Assembly (NCBI GenBank): GCA_949282215.1
Contig: CASDPF010000011.1
Span: 1-64,000 of the forward strand
Length of the DNA: 64,000 nucleotides
Direction of reading: 5' to 3'
Source of the DNA: an uncultured bacterium
Lineage (GTDB): Bacteria > Cyanobacteriota > Vampirovibrionia > Gastranaerophilales > Gastranaerophilaceae
Part shown: positions 43,947 through 52,020 of the stretch, in pieces
Numbering within the stretch: position 1 is the stretch's first letter
Layout of the letters: each line of letters begins with the position of its first letter
Made by a program: the position numbers and the translations under genes
Notes under the pieces: model-generated
Told to the model about the DNA's origin: nothing
Seen by the model: the letters and a program-made list of their open reading frames with translations, nothing else
Databases searched by the model: none

Positions 43947-44926
43947 ATGAATGAGATAACATCAAGACACTTAATAAATATTGTAAAATACAGAATAGTA
44001 TGGCTCTGTATTTCGGCAATTTTGCTGCTGCCCGGAGTCGTGGCTCTTGTATATTCTACGATACATAATGAAAATCATATTCCGCTCAAAGTCGGCATTG
44101 ATTATACCGGCGGAACAATTCTCCAATACGGAGTTAATAAAAACGTAACTAATGCGGATATGAGTAAAACCCGTACAGATTTAGAAAAGATAGGAATTGA
44201 AAATCCATCAATTCAGATTCTCCATGCAAATGCAGAATCTTCAAAAAATTCTGATTTGAAAAGTATTATTTCAATAAAAACTAAATTTATCGGAGAAGAT
44301 AAAGATACCGTGAACAAAATCACTATTACACAAATCCCGATCTTATTTCCGTAAGTTCAGTGGGGCCGACATTAGGCAGAGAATTGTTTAAAAATTCACT
44401 CCTTGCGTTAAGTCTGGCATTTTTAGGAATTGTAGCATATCTTTCTTTCAGATTTAAGTTTGATTATGCACTTGCGGCAATTCTCGGGATTGCACACGAT
44501 GTACTTTTTGTAGTCGGGATATTTTCTCTTCTCGGACTTTTATATAATGTTCAAATCGACGGATTATTCATTACAGCAATCTTAACGGTTGTCGGGTTCT
44601 CAGTACACGATACAATCGTTGTATTTGATAGAATTAGAGAAAACCTGCGTTACTATTCAAAGAAAATGTCTTTCGGCGAAATCGTCAATGCGTCCGTTAA
44701 CCAGACTCTTGCAAGAAGTATCAATACATCATTGACTACAATAATCACTCTTGCTGCGTTATATTTCTTCGGCGGGGTAACGACCAAAGACTTTGTACTT
44801 GCTATGTTAATCGGTATTGCAATCGGAACATATTCAAGTATTTTCTTCTGCTCAGTCCTAGTTGACATTTGGGAAGATAAGAAAAACAACAAAACTCCAG
44901 ATAACAAAGCTGCAGCTGTTGTATAA
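43947..44926 (+). pseudogene. secF: Protein translocase subunit SecF with a single-base frameshift
   Basis: Two overlapping frames together make a full SecF. The first starts ATG 43947 (MNEITSRHLINIVKYRIVW, AGAGGT upstream), contains LKVGIDYTGGTILQYGV and ends at TAA 44354. The second continues in another frame from about 44340 (PDLISVSSVGPTLGRELFKN) through the helices ILTVVGFSVHDTIVVFDRIREN and SINTSLTTIITLAALYFFGG. Frame overlap places the shift between about 44303 and 44352; adding one A in ACACAAATCC restores T-Q-N-P-D-L-I-S. SecF is important for growth, so a sequencing or assembly error or a recent mutation are all possible. An upstream ATG at 43911 exists but is less likely. Confidence 0.88.
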
Positions 44927-44951
44927 AACCAAAATTAAAAATCAAATAAAT

Positions 44952-44985
44952 AAAAAAGCATAAGTTATAAAACTTGTGCTTTTTT
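44952..44985. terminator. Bidirectional intrinsic terminator
   Basis: AAAAAAGCATAAGTT pairs with AACTTGTGCTTTTTT (one G-T pair) around ATAA. It ends secDF rightward and the XRE gene leftward. Confidence 0.8.
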
Positions 44986-45193
44986 ATTTTCTTTCGGGAA
45001 TGAACTCTAAAATATCATTAATACTACAATTAAAATAAACACATAGCTTATTTATAATATCCAAACCAACATTTGTGCGTTTACCTCGAACAATATCAGA
45101 CAAAATTGATTGACTTATCCCTGTTGCCTTATGAATGTCTGTTGCAGTGGTATCATTATCCCATATAAGTTCTCTGAGCTTTATTTTTATCAT
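44984..45193 (-). CDS. Small XRE-family helix-turn-helix regulator
   Basis: The 69-residue protein is almost entirely a Cro/cI-type HTH: LRELIWDNDTTATDIHKATG, then SQSILSDIVRGKRTNVGLDI (reader helix) and LCVYFNCSINDILEFIP. It resembles the short YozG-like group rather than the 90-106-residue XRE proteins elsewhere in this window. It is divergent to the pseudopilin at 45323 across 129 bp containing repeats, the same layout as the other XRE/pseudopilin pairs, so convergent recruitment of different HTH types is possible. Confidence 0.85.
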   Translation of the reverse strand: MIKIKLRELIWDNDTTATDIHKATGISQSILSDIVRGKRTNVGLDIINKLCVYFNCSINDILEFIPERK

Positions 45194-45263
45194 TATAACA
45201 TTATATTCTTTATTTTCGTTATATTGACAAATTTTACAAAATATTATATATTTATAGTATATA

Positions 45264-45293
45264 TTATAAATTTTTATAATAATTTATAAATTT
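45264..45293. promoter_or_regulatory. Operator-like direct repeat between XRE gene and pseudopilin
   Basis: TTATAAATTT occurs at 45264-45273 and again at 45284-45293, a pitch of exactly 20 bp. The rightward promoter candidate is TTATAG (45252), 17 bases, TATAAT (45275-45280), so one repeat lies in the spacer and the other just downstream of the -10. The region is very AT-rich, so chance repeats are easier here than at 11036. Confidence 0.5.
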
Positions 45294-45322
45294 ATTGTCA
45301 AAAAAAGATACGAAAGGAATAT

Positions 45323-46006
45323 ATGATAAGAAAAGGATTTACACTTGCTGAAACCTTAATTACACTTGGAATTATTGGGATCATAGCAGCCCTGACGTTA
45401 CCAACTATTATGAGCAAATATCGAGAACAGGTAACTATGAGTAAACTGAAAAAATTCTATTCGACAATGCAACAGGCTCATTTGCGATCTATAGCTGACA
45501 ATGGAGAGGTTGACTCTTGGGATTGGGTAGCAGAAGGAGGAGAATCAAACAACGAAATATTATTATATTGGTTCAATAAATATTGGGCTCCCTATCTAAA
45601 CAATATTAGAATTATAGATAGAAAAGTATTAAAAGATAATGATCTCATAGACGGCGGAATAACATTCATTCTGGGAGATGGCAGCGTAGCTAATATGGGT
45701 GGATTTTCAGGGAATTATTTACATATTCATTTTTATACAAATTATAAAACATTTATAGAGGGAAATTCCAAAGCTGGCATAGACGATTTTTTATTCGGCT
45801 TTGCTGCAAATAAATCAAATATAAATAAATGTTTAACGAGATTTGACGCTTATGCATGCGACAGAAATGATGAAGAATTCCTAAAAAATGATTCTTGGGG
45901 AGGCTGTTACGTGAAAGGAACAAAAAACGGAGGAAACCCCTACTGCTCAAGACTTTTACAAATGCATAATTGGCAGGTACCGAAGGATTATCCTTACAAG
46001 TTTTAA
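45323..46006 (+). CDS. Prepilin-like protein, DYP-terminus type, divergent from an XRE gene
   Basis: The 227-residue protein has leader MIRKG, then FTLAETLITLGIIGIIAALT with Gly at -1. The middle region lacks the exact DVNG motif (it has EGNSKAGIDDFLFGF in that place), and the C-terminus is NWQVPKDYPYKF, a variant of the W-x(3)-DDYPW end. CGAAAGGAAT precedes the ATG. Its stop overlaps the stop of the opposite-strand pdxA-like gene by three bases. It pairs with the XRE gene at 44984. Confidence 0.86.
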   Translation: MIRKGFTLAETLITLGIIGIIAALTLPTIMSKYREQVTMSKLKKFYSTMQQAHLRSIADNGEVDSWDWVAEGGESNNEILLYWFNKYWAPYLNNIRIIDRKVLKDNDLIDGGITFILGDGSVANMGGFSGNYLHIHFYTNYKTFIEGNSKAGIDDFLFGFAANKSNINKCLTRFDAYACDRNDEEFLKNDSWGGCYVKGTKNGGNPYCSRLLQMHNWQVPKDYPYKF

Positions 46007-46941
46007 TCTAAAACCGCTTTAATTGCAGAAATCATGCCAGCCTCTGAAGCGATATTTTTACCGGCGATATCAAAAGCAGTCCCATGTCCTGGAGAGGTTC
46101 TTATAATATCGAGTCCGATAGTCATATTAACAGTCTCATCCCCTGCAACAGTTTTTATCGGAATTAATCCTTGATCGTGGTAGTTTGCAATATAACAATC
46201 AAAAGGACATTTTTTATTTTGATAAAAAGCCTTTCCTGCATTCACAAACAAAGTATCAGCAGGGAGCGGATTGGTTATACTAACACCCAATTTACGCAAA
46301 ACATCTACTGCAGGATTTAAAATTTCAATTTCTTCCTGACCTAAAATTCCATCCTCCCCAGAATGCGGATTGAAACCGCAAAGAGCAAAACTTGGCTTTT
46401 CTATACCAAAATGTTTATTGAAAAACTCTTTTAAATTTAAAACCTTATTGATTACAAAATCTTTTGTAAGGGTAACATCTTTTAGAGCACAATGTCTTGT
46501 GAGGAGCAAAACCCTAAAATCTCTTGCAATAAAAAGCATTTCTGCAAGCTGTCCGTTATGAGATAAAAACTTTTGCAAAACTTCTGTCTGCCCATTATAA
46601 ATATGACCTGCAAGATGAAGTGCACTTTTAGCAACAGGAGCTGTCACAATAGCTTTAGGTCTTATTTCACACACGGTTTTCAAAGACTGGAACGAAAACT
46701 CCCCCGCTTCAGCTGTAACTCTCCCAGCTTCTATGTTAGCAAAGTATGGAATTTCGATTATTTCATAATCCTTATCAAGCTTTCCATAAAAATCCAAAAC
46801 ACGCTTATTTGAAATAATAACAACTCTATCCTCAGGTAAATCAAGTTTTTTTAATGCTTTCACCGTAATTTCAGGACCAATACCGTTCGGGTCACCTGTA
46901 GTTATTGCAATTTTATTTTTATAATTATTCATGACTTTCAA
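46003..46941 (-). CDS. pdxA: PdxA-family dehydrogenase, probably 4-phospho-D-threonate type
   Basis: PdxA enzymes oxidise and decarboxylate a 4-phosphorylated hydroxy acid with NAD. The 312-residue protein has ITTGDPNGIGPEITVKAL (about 13-30), GQTEVLQKFL, CALKDVTLTKDFV with metal-binding His nearby (LLLTRH), CGFNPHSGEDG and IIRTSPGHGTAFDIAG. The gene lies directly downstream of and overlaps a DUF1537 kinase by 17 bases, the arrangement shown for PdxA2, which turns 4-phospho-D-threonate or D-erythronate into dihydroxyacetone phosphate. I therefore favour sugar-acid catabolism over pyridoxal phosphate synthesis; no other vitamin B6 genes are present. The start could be ATG 46941 or 46932. Confidence 0.9.
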   Translation of the reverse strand: MKVMNNYKNKIAITTGDPNGIGPEITVKALKKLDLPEDRVVIISNKRVLDFYGKLDKDYEIIEIPYFANIEAGRVTAEAGEFSFQSLKTVCEIRPKAIVTAPVAKSALHLAGHIYNGQTEVLQKFLSHNGQLAEMLFIARDFRVLLLTRHCALKDVTLTKDFVINKVLNLKEFFNKHFGIEKPSFALCGFNPHSGEDGILGQEEIEILNPAVDVLRKLGVSITNPLPADTLFVNAGKAFYQNKKCPFDCYIANYHDQGLIPIKTVAGDETVNMTIGLDIIRTSPGHGTAFDIAGKNIASEAGMISAIKAVLD

Positions 46942-48232
46942 AATATTTTAAAATATCAATGAGAGTATTCACACCCCCAAGATTACCTGATTTTGTAACA
47001 ATCCACCTTGCATCATGATCAAGACTTAATGCAATAGCAGGTGCAACCTCATCAATTAATTGCAACTGATTAGCACCGATAGCCTCGCAACATTTATAGG
47101 AAGTTTCACCTCCAAGTGTAATTAGAATTACATCTTTCTTGGCTACAACCTGTCTTGTTAATTCAGCAAGATAGTCAGTAATGACATTAGCAAGTCCTGA
47201 CTTTGTCAATTCAGCATTCAAAGAATCCTCTGAGAAGCCATCAAAATCTCTTATCAAATCAGAAGTGTGAACTACAACAATATTATTTGTACCTAAATTG
47301 TTTACAATACGCTCTACAAGCTCATCAGAAACACCATTTAATACAGTTTTCATATCCAAATGAATAACTAAAACATTTTCAAAATCATCAGACTCTTCAA
47401 GTTTTTTAATTTGGTTAGAGGTAATTTGTGTAGCACTACCCGAAATAACAAGCTTTGGTAATTCTGGGAATGTTTTTGAAAAATGTTGAGGTTTCAAATC
47501 TGGCAACCACAAATCACTTAATACCTGAGCAGTAGCAGCAGTTCCGACAGGAAGAATATTAAAATCAGTTTTTCCTATAGCAAGAACTATCTGTTCAATA
47601 TCCACTGTCGACACAGCATCTACAACTATAATTTTCTTGCCTGCGGAAATTAATTCCTTTAACAGTCTTAAAATAGGACCGGCACCTTTCATAACAGTTT
47701 TTAATTCAATAGAGGCAACTAAATCTTTATTTTCATCACTTAATTGAGATTTTAATAATGTCGGCAAATGCGACTCAAAAATTGGAGAATACGGATCTCT
47801 TGCCATTTCTGTTCTTTCAATAGGCACACCTCGCAAAAGATGATAACCGCCAACCGTTACTCGCCCTTCAGCAGGAAAAGCTGGAATTATTATCGCAGCA
47901 TCAAGCTCTAAAGCTTCAAGCATCGCTAAAACTTCAACAGCAATGTTTCCCCTTACTGTTGAATCTATTTTTTTGTAGTAGTAATCAGGATTAATATTTT
48001 CTTTTAAAAAACGAACTGCCGACTTTGTTTTTTCATAAGCGGCTTCAGGTTCGATATTTCTTGACTCAGTTGAAATAGCCCATGTTTGAGTCGATTTCAA
48101 GTTAACAGGTACAACTTCTTCATCCAGTAAAATTTGAGTGTTTGCACCCTTTAATTGAAATTGCAATGCAGTATCGTTAGCTCCGGTTAAGTCATCAGCA
48201 ACAATACCAACTACATTAGAATTAATCATCAT
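46925..48232 (-). CDS. Four-carbon acid sugar kinase family protein (DUF1537)
   Basis: The 435 residues comprise the two DUF1537 halves: an N-terminal domain with VGIVADDLTGANDTALQF (about 8-25), YYKKIDSTVRGNIAVEVLAM and AFPAEGRVTVGGYHLLRG, and a C-terminal nucleotide-binding domain with LVISGSATQITSNQI and ITLGGETSYKCCEAIGA. Characterised members phosphorylate D-threonate, L-threonate or D-erythronate at O4. With the downstream PdxA homologue it forms a two-step route to dihydroxyacetone phosphate. Its ATG overlaps the ssb stop (ATGA). No dedicated transporter or aldolase is adjacent. Confidence 0.9.
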   Translation of the reverse strand: MMINSNVVGIVADDLTGANDTALQFQLKGANTQILLDEEVVPVNLKSTQTWAISTESRNIEPEAAYEKTKSAVRFLKENINPDYYYKKIDSTVRGNIAVEVLAMLEALELDAAIIIPAFPAEGRVTVGGYHLLRGVPIERTEMARDPYSPIFESHLPTLLKSQLSDENKDLVASIELKTVMKGAGPILRLLKELISAGKKIIVVDAVSTVDIEQIVLAIGKTDFNILPVGTAATAQVLSDLWLPDLKPQHFSKTFPELPKLVISGSATQITSNQIKKLEESDDFENVLVIHLDMKTVLNGVSDELVERIVNNLGTNNIVVVHTSDLIRDFDGFSEDSLNAELTKSGLANVITDYLAELTRQVVAKKDVILITLGGETSYKCCEAIGANQLQLIDEVAPAIALSLDHDARWIVTKSGNLGGVNTLIDILKYFESHE

Positions 48233-48564
48233 AATACTTCAGAATCTCTCTTTGAACCTAATAGTCTTATGCCGGTAGCAACTACAAGGAAATTTTCTCT
48301 TTCATTACCGGTAGCTTTATCTACCCATTTGCTTTGAGCAATACGCCCCTCTACAGCTAATTGAGTACCTTTTTTTACATACTCACCTGCAAATTCAGCC
48401 TGTTTATCCCATACATCAACATTAAACCAATCAGTTGTTTCAGACTTAGTCTTTGCATCCCAACGGTTCACTGCAACAGAAAAATTCGCCTTTACTTTAC
48501 CTGATTCAAAATATTTTATTTCAGCATCTCTGCCTACTCGTCCTACTACTACTACTGAATTCAT
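48229..48564 (-). CDS. ssb: Single-stranded DNA-binding protein
   Basis: The 111-residue OB-fold protein starts MNSVVVVGRVGRDAEIKYFE and has VNRWDAKTKSETTDWFNVDVWDK-type core sequence (about 33-54) and EGRIAQSKWVDKATGNERE. It lacks the acidic tail (DDDIPF) that recruits partner proteins, so it is short (usual length 150-180). It may be a secondary SSB or a compact chromosomal one. It is translationally coupled with the sugar-acid kinase, an unexpected operon partner. Confidence 0.9.
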   Translation of the reverse strand: MNSVVVVGRVGRDAEIKYFESGKVKANFSVAVNRWDAKTKSETTDWFNVDVWDKQAEFAGEYVKKGTQLAVEGRIAQSKWVDKATGNERENFLVVATGIRLLGSKRDSEVL

Positions 48565-48723
48565 TAGTACCTCTTTCTATAATATTATATGCTCCGACTA
48601 TTAAAGCATGATTACATTTTACAATAAAAAAAGAACTTCGGTGTTTTAAAAACAATTCGTTAAAGAAATGTTAAAAAATCTCCTGAAAAACCATCTTACT
48701 TAAACCTAAAAATTTAAAATAAA

Positions 48724-49005
48724 CTAATGTCTAATAAGCTTTTTTATAAGAAAGCCTAATGCAACGGCACAAGCACTGCCGACTATCCAAAATACTGATT
48801 TTGGAGTTTTTTTAGTTTCTTCAAATGCAACTTTTTTTTGCAGAGTACAAACATCTCGATTAAGTTGTTTAAACTGCTGAGAAGCTTCTGCATCTGAATA
48901 CAAAACAACTTTTTGAAAATTATCGGGCGGATTTAAGACACCAATATTAAGTTGCGAAACTTTGGTATTTGGAATTAATGAATTATTTTGTACACTACTT
49001 ACCAT
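48724..49005 (-). CDS. Small tail-anchored protein of unknown function
   Basis: The 93-residue protein has an Asn/Ser-rich start, a helical middle (about 38-65, SDAEASQQFKQLNRDVCTLQ) and one C-terminal membrane helix (SVFWIVGSACAVALGFLIKK) followed by LIRH. The shape is of a tail-anchored or single-pass protein. It is divergent from the Fur-family gene. I recognise no family. An AAAGAT stretch before the ATG is a weak ribosome site. Confidence 0.6.
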   Translation of the reverse strand: MVSSVQNNSLIPNTKVSQLNIGVLNPPDNFQKVVLYSDAEASQQFKQLNRDVCTLQKKVAFEETKKTPKSVFWIVGSACAVALGFLIKKLIRH

Positions 49006-49084
49006 ATCTTTAATAAATAAACTGATAGAAAAAAATTGCCTTATTTAAAACTTAATATTACTTCATTTTAACATTTGAAAACTA

Positions 49085-49113
49085 TTGACAATTAAAGGCA
49101 AATCAGATAAAAT
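49085..49113 (+). promoter_or_regulatory. Promoter of the Fur/PerR-rubrerythrin block with Fur-like inverted repeat
   Basis: TTGACA (49085-49090), 17 bases, TAAAAT (49108-49113). A 21-bp imperfect inverted repeat GATAA-x11-TTATC (49106-49126) overlaps the -10, the place and end-sequence expected of a Fur/PerR operator, so autoregulation is likely. Confidence 0.6.
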
Positions 49114-49141
49114 GAGAATAGTTATCAACTTTAGGTAAAAT

Positions 49142-49516
49142 ATGAATTACTCAAGACAAAGAGAAATTATCTTAAATACATTAAAACAAAATGTTGTCCA
49201 CCCGACAGCAGAATATCTTTATGACGTATTAAAAAAAGAAAATCCATCAATTAGTCTTGCTACGTTATATAGAAACCTAAACCAACTTGCGGAAAACGGC
49301 ATAATAAAAAAGATTGATGGATTAGAATCATCCTCACATTATGACCACAATACGCATGAACATTATCATTTTATTTGTGATAAATGTAAAAAAGTATTCG
49401 ACATTAGTGCTGATGTCGCACCAGATTTAGTAAAAAAAGCACAAGATGAAACAGGTTTTACAATAATGGGTTCAGATATAGTATTCCATGGAATTTGTAA
49501 AGACTGCAATGAGTAA
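49142..49516 (+). CDS. Fur-family regulator (PerR-like)
   Basis: The 124-residue protein has an N-terminal winged helix (YSRQREIILNTLKQN, ISLATLYRNLNQLAENG about 37-53) and a C-terminal metal domain with SHYDHNTHEHYHFICDKCKK (His-rich site plus first zinc Cys pair) and terminal CKDCNE (second Cys pair). That is the Fur/PerR pattern. Because the following genes are rubredoxin and rubrerythrin, a peroxide sensor is the likely role rather than iron uptake control. Metal ligands are in place. Confidence 0.88.
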   Translation: MNYSRQREIILNTLKQNVVHPTAEYLYDVLKKENPSISLATLYRNLNQLAENGIIKKIDGLESSSHYDHNTHEHYHFICDKCKKVFDISADVAPDLVKKAQDETGFTIMGSDIVFHGICKDCNE

Positions 49517-49528
49517 AGGAGAAAAATT

Positions 49529-49672
49529 ATGGAAAAATTTCAATGCACAGTATGCGGTTACATCTATGATCCGGCAGAAAATGACAACGTAAGCTTTGAT
49601 AACTTACCTGAAGACTATACTTGTCCGCTATGTCATGTTGGCAAAGATATGTTTGAAAAATACGAAGGTTAA
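49529..49672 (+). CDS. Rubredoxin
   Basis: The 47-residue protein is a small one-iron electron carrier with [10 protein letters not shown] near the start (C6-x2-C9) and CPLC (C32-x2-C35). It is slightly shorter than classical rubredoxins (52-54) and has Tyr in place of the usual Trp before the second pair (YTCPLC). AAAGGAGAAAAATT precedes the ATG. It lies 12 bases after the Fur-family gene and 22 before rubrerythrin; it would deliver electrons to rubrerythrin or the flavodiiron protein. Confidence 0.9.
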   Translation: MEKFQCTVCGYIYDPAENDNVSFDNLPEDYTCPLCHVGKDMFEKYEG

Positions 49673-49694
49673 ATTAAAATATAAGGAGAACTTT

Positions 49695-50237
49695 ATGGAA
49701 TTAAAAGGCTCGAAGACTGAAAAGAATTTGCTTGAAGCTTTCGCAGGAGAATCACAAGCAAGAAATAAATATACCTACTATGCATCTCAAGCTAAAAAAG
49801 AAGGGTTTGTTCAAATAAGTAAAATATTTGAAGAAACTGCTAATAATGAAAAAGAACATGCAAAAATTTGGTTCAAATATCTGCATGAAGGGAATAAAAT
49901 TCCTGAAACATTAAAAAACCTTGAAGACGCTGCAAACGGAGAAAATTACGAGTGGACAGATATGTATGCCCGCTTTGCAAAAGAAGCAAAAGAAGAAGGA
50001 TTCGATACACTTGCAATACTCTTCGAAATGGTAGGTAAAATTGAAAAAGAACATGAAGAAAGATACAAAAAACTCCTTGAGAATATAAAAAATAATACCG
50101 TATTTGAGAAATCAAATCCGGTAACTTGGGAATGTGCAAACTGCGGACACACATACGAAGGGGAATCTGCCCTTGAATTATGCCCAGTATGTAAACATCC
50201 TAAAGCTTACTTTTTCATGAAAGCTAAAAACTATTAA
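49695..50237 (+). CDS. rbr: Rubrerythrin
   Basis: Rubrerythrin reduces hydrogen peroxide at a di-iron site in anaerobes. The 180-residue protein has a ferritin-like four-helix part with [20 protein letters not shown] (about 11-30), [15 protein letters not shown] and [19 protein letters not shown], supplying the Glu and His ligands, then a C-terminal rubredoxin domain with [10 protein letters not shown] and [22 protein letters not shown] precedes ATG 49695; an earlier in-frame start would run into the rubredoxin gene and is rejected. A terminator follows. Confidence 0.96.
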   Translation: MELKGSKTEKNLLEAFAGESQARNKYTYYASQAKKEGFVQISKIFEETANNEKEHAKIWFKYLHEGNKIPETLKNLEDAANGENYEWTDMYARFAKEAKEEGFDTLAILFEMVGKIEKEHEERYKKLLENIKNNTVFEKSNPVTWECANCGHTYEGESALELCPVCKHPKAYFFMKAKNY

Positions 50238-50243
50238 AAAAAT

Positions 50244-50282
50244 AAAAAAACGGCTTTCATTGACTTGAAAAGCCGTTTTTTT
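50244..50282. terminator. Intrinsic terminator after rubrerythrin
   Basis: AAAAAAACGGCTTT pairs with AAAGCCGTTTTTTT across a short loop, ending in a T run. Confidence 0.85.
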
Positions 50283-50317
50283 ATGATAAAATTAAATCGC
50301 GAAAATTTGAGGGGGAT

Positions 50318-50530
50318 ATGACAAAAAATAACAATAAAAATAGATTTTATCCAACTGACAATCCGGATATTAAACCTGATGAAAACGGAGATTTTTATTG
50401 GAAATGTTTTGTATGCGGGGCAATATTAAAAGACAGTAAAAGACCTACCTATTGTCCTTTATGCTCAAAGCAAGAAACATTCTTTTTTAAGATTGACCCT
50501 GACGCCGAAAATATAAGGAGAAATTTATGA
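50318..50530 (+). CDS. Rubredoxin-like protein
   Basis: The 70-residue protein carries one rubredoxin-type iron site: CFVCGAIL (about 31-38) and CPLCSKQETFFF (about 47-58), with an N-terminal extension rich in Asn and Asp. The four bases before its stop overlap the flavodiiron start (ATGA), so it is very likely the electron donor for that enzyme, a link well known in Desulfovibrio and Moorella. GAGGGGGATATG precedes the start. Confidence 0.88.
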   Translation: MTKNNNKNRFYPTDNPDIKPDENGDFYWKCFVCGAILKDSKRPTYCPLCSKQETFFFKIDPDAENIRRNL

Positions 50531-51711
50531 AATTTTGTGAAATTAAGAATAATGTATTCTACTGCGGCCTAAATGACCGTGACAGAAGAATTTTTGATGA
50601 ACTTATCCCGTTGGAACATGGTACAACTTATAATTCATACTTGGTAAAAGGCAGTGAAAAGGTTGCAATCATTGATACAATGTATCCTCCAAAAGCAGAA
50701 AAATACTTAAAAAACCTTGATGAAAACGGAGTAACCCATGTAGATTATATTATTGCAAACCACGGGGAACAAGACCATACAGGAACTATACCAAAATTGT
50801 TAGAAAAGTATCCAGAAGCAATGGTCGTTACTAATGCAATTTGTAAAGGAAACATAATGGAAATGCTTCTTGTTCCTGAAAATAGAATTCAAGTTGTAAA
50901 AAATAACGATGAACTATCTCTTGGGGATAAAACTCTAAGATTTATTATTGCACCCGGCGTACACTGGCCTGATACTATGTTTACTCATATTGTAGAAGAC
51001 AATTTATTATGTACATGTGACTTTCTTGGAGCACATTACACATTTGACGATATCTTCTGCCCTGACAACTGCGAAGTAGAACATAGTGCAAAACGATATT
51101 ATGCAGAAATTATGATGCCATTCAGAAATTTATGCAAAAAATACACGAAACAAATTCAAGAAATGAAACCTGATATGATATTGCCAAGCCATGGACCAAT
51201 ATACAAAAACCCAAGTTTCATTTTAGATTTATATGAAGATTGGACAGCAGATGAAGGTAAAAATTTAGTTCTGTTACCTTATGTTTCTATGTATAACAGC
51301 ACTGAAGAAATGATTGATTATATTGCGGAAAAACTTGGTGAAAAAGGCATAAGGACAAAAGTTTTCGATATAGTAACAGGAGACCTTGGAGACCTTGCAA
51401 TGGCTCTGGTTGATGCAACTACTATTGTACTTGGAAGCTCTATGGTTCTGGCAGGCCCTCATCCAATGGCTGTAAATGTTGCTTATCTTGCAAATATTTT
51501 AAAACCGAAAGCTAAATTTGCAACATTTGTAGGATCTTACGGATGGGGCGGAAACCTATTCGGAACTTTAGGTCAAATGCTTTCAGGCTTGAAAGTAGAA
51601 ACTATTGAACCGGTTTTAGTAAAAGGTAAACCTAAAAAAGAAGATTATGAAAAACTTGATATATTAATTGAGGAGATATATAATAAACATAAGTCTTTAA
51701 ATCTTTTGTAA
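50527..51711 (+). CDS. Flavodiiron protein (A-type flavoprotein, O2/NO reductase)
   Basis: The 394-residue protein has a metallo-beta-lactamase-like di-iron domain with NHGEQDHTG (H79-x-E81-x-D83-H84), PGVHWPDTMF, LLCTCDFLGAH and LPSHGPIY, then a flavodoxin domain (about 250-394) with FMN-loop YVSMYNSTEEM and VLGSSMVLAGPHP. These enzymes reduce oxygen to water or nitric oxide to N2O with no free superoxide. It is translationally coupled to a rubredoxin-like gene and follows the rubrerythrin block, giving a full oxygen- and peroxide-scavenging set. Confidence 0.95.
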   Translation: MKFCEIKNNVFYCGLNDRDRRIFDELIPLEHGTTYNSYLVKGSEKVAIIDTMYPPKAEKYLKNLDENGVTHVDYIIANHGEQDHTGTIPKLLEKYPEAMVVTNAICKGNIMEMLLVPENRIQVVKNNDELSLGDKTLRFIIAPGVHWPDTMFTHIVEDNLLCTCDFLGAHYTFDDIFCPDNCEVEHSAKRYYAEIMMPFRNLCKKYTKQIQEMKPDMILPSHGPIYKNPSFILDLYEDWTADEGKNLVLLPYVSMYNSTEEMIDYIAEKLGEKGIRTKVFDIVTGDLGDLAMALVDATTIVLGSSMVLAGPHPMAVNVAYLANILKPKAKFATFVGSYGWGGNLFGTLGQMLSGLKVETIEPVLVKGKPKKEDYEKLDILIEEIYNKHKSLNLL

Positions 51712-51727
51712 ATATTAAGGAGGAAAT

Positions 51728-51910
51728 ATGGCAACAGACATTATGGTTAAATTGGGGCTAAAAAAAGATACTCAAATAGGAGAAACTTCAAGAGTAAAGA
51801 AAGATTCAAATACCAGGTATATAGAAAAAGCTCCAGACAAACTAGTTAGATCCCCGAAAAAAGATACATTTACTTCCTCCCAAAAAACAAATAATGAAAA
51901 CAAAAAATAA
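51728..51910 (+). CDS. Small Lys/Ser/Thr-rich protein of unknown function
   Basis: This 60-residue hydrophilic, probably disordered protein has no Cys and no membrane segment. TAAGGAGGAAAT is a strong ribosome site and the gene is 16 bases after the flavodiiron gene, so it is co-expressed with it. A terminator follows directly. The Lys-rich composition may mean binding to nucleic acid or another protein; I do not recognise it. Confidence 0.65.
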   Translation: MATDIMVKLGLKKDTQIGETSRVKKDSNTRYIEKAPDKLVRSPKKDTFTSSQKTNNENKK

Positions 51911-51911
51911 T

Positions 51912-51937
51912 AAAAAGCGGTTTAAAAACCGCTTTTT
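51912..51937. terminator. Intrinsic terminator after flavodiiron operon
   Basis: AAAAAGCGGTTT pairs with AACCGCTTTTT around a short A-rich loop. Confidence 0.88.
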
Positions 51938-52020
51938 ATTTTATTAAATTATGTAAAAATTAAACACGTCAAAAAGCAATATATCTGCTTTATTATCTTT
52001 ATATAGACAACTGTAAAAGA

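Noticed and set aside
44330-44354. Programmed -1 frameshift in secF
   Set aside because: No X-XXY-YYZ slippery heptamer, and no obvious stimulatory hairpin just downstream; a missing base is simpler.
49596-49694. Longer N-terminus for rubrerythrin from 49596
   Set aside because: It would be read out of frame through the rubredoxin gene; ATG 49695 has its own GGAGAA site and starts the conserved fold.
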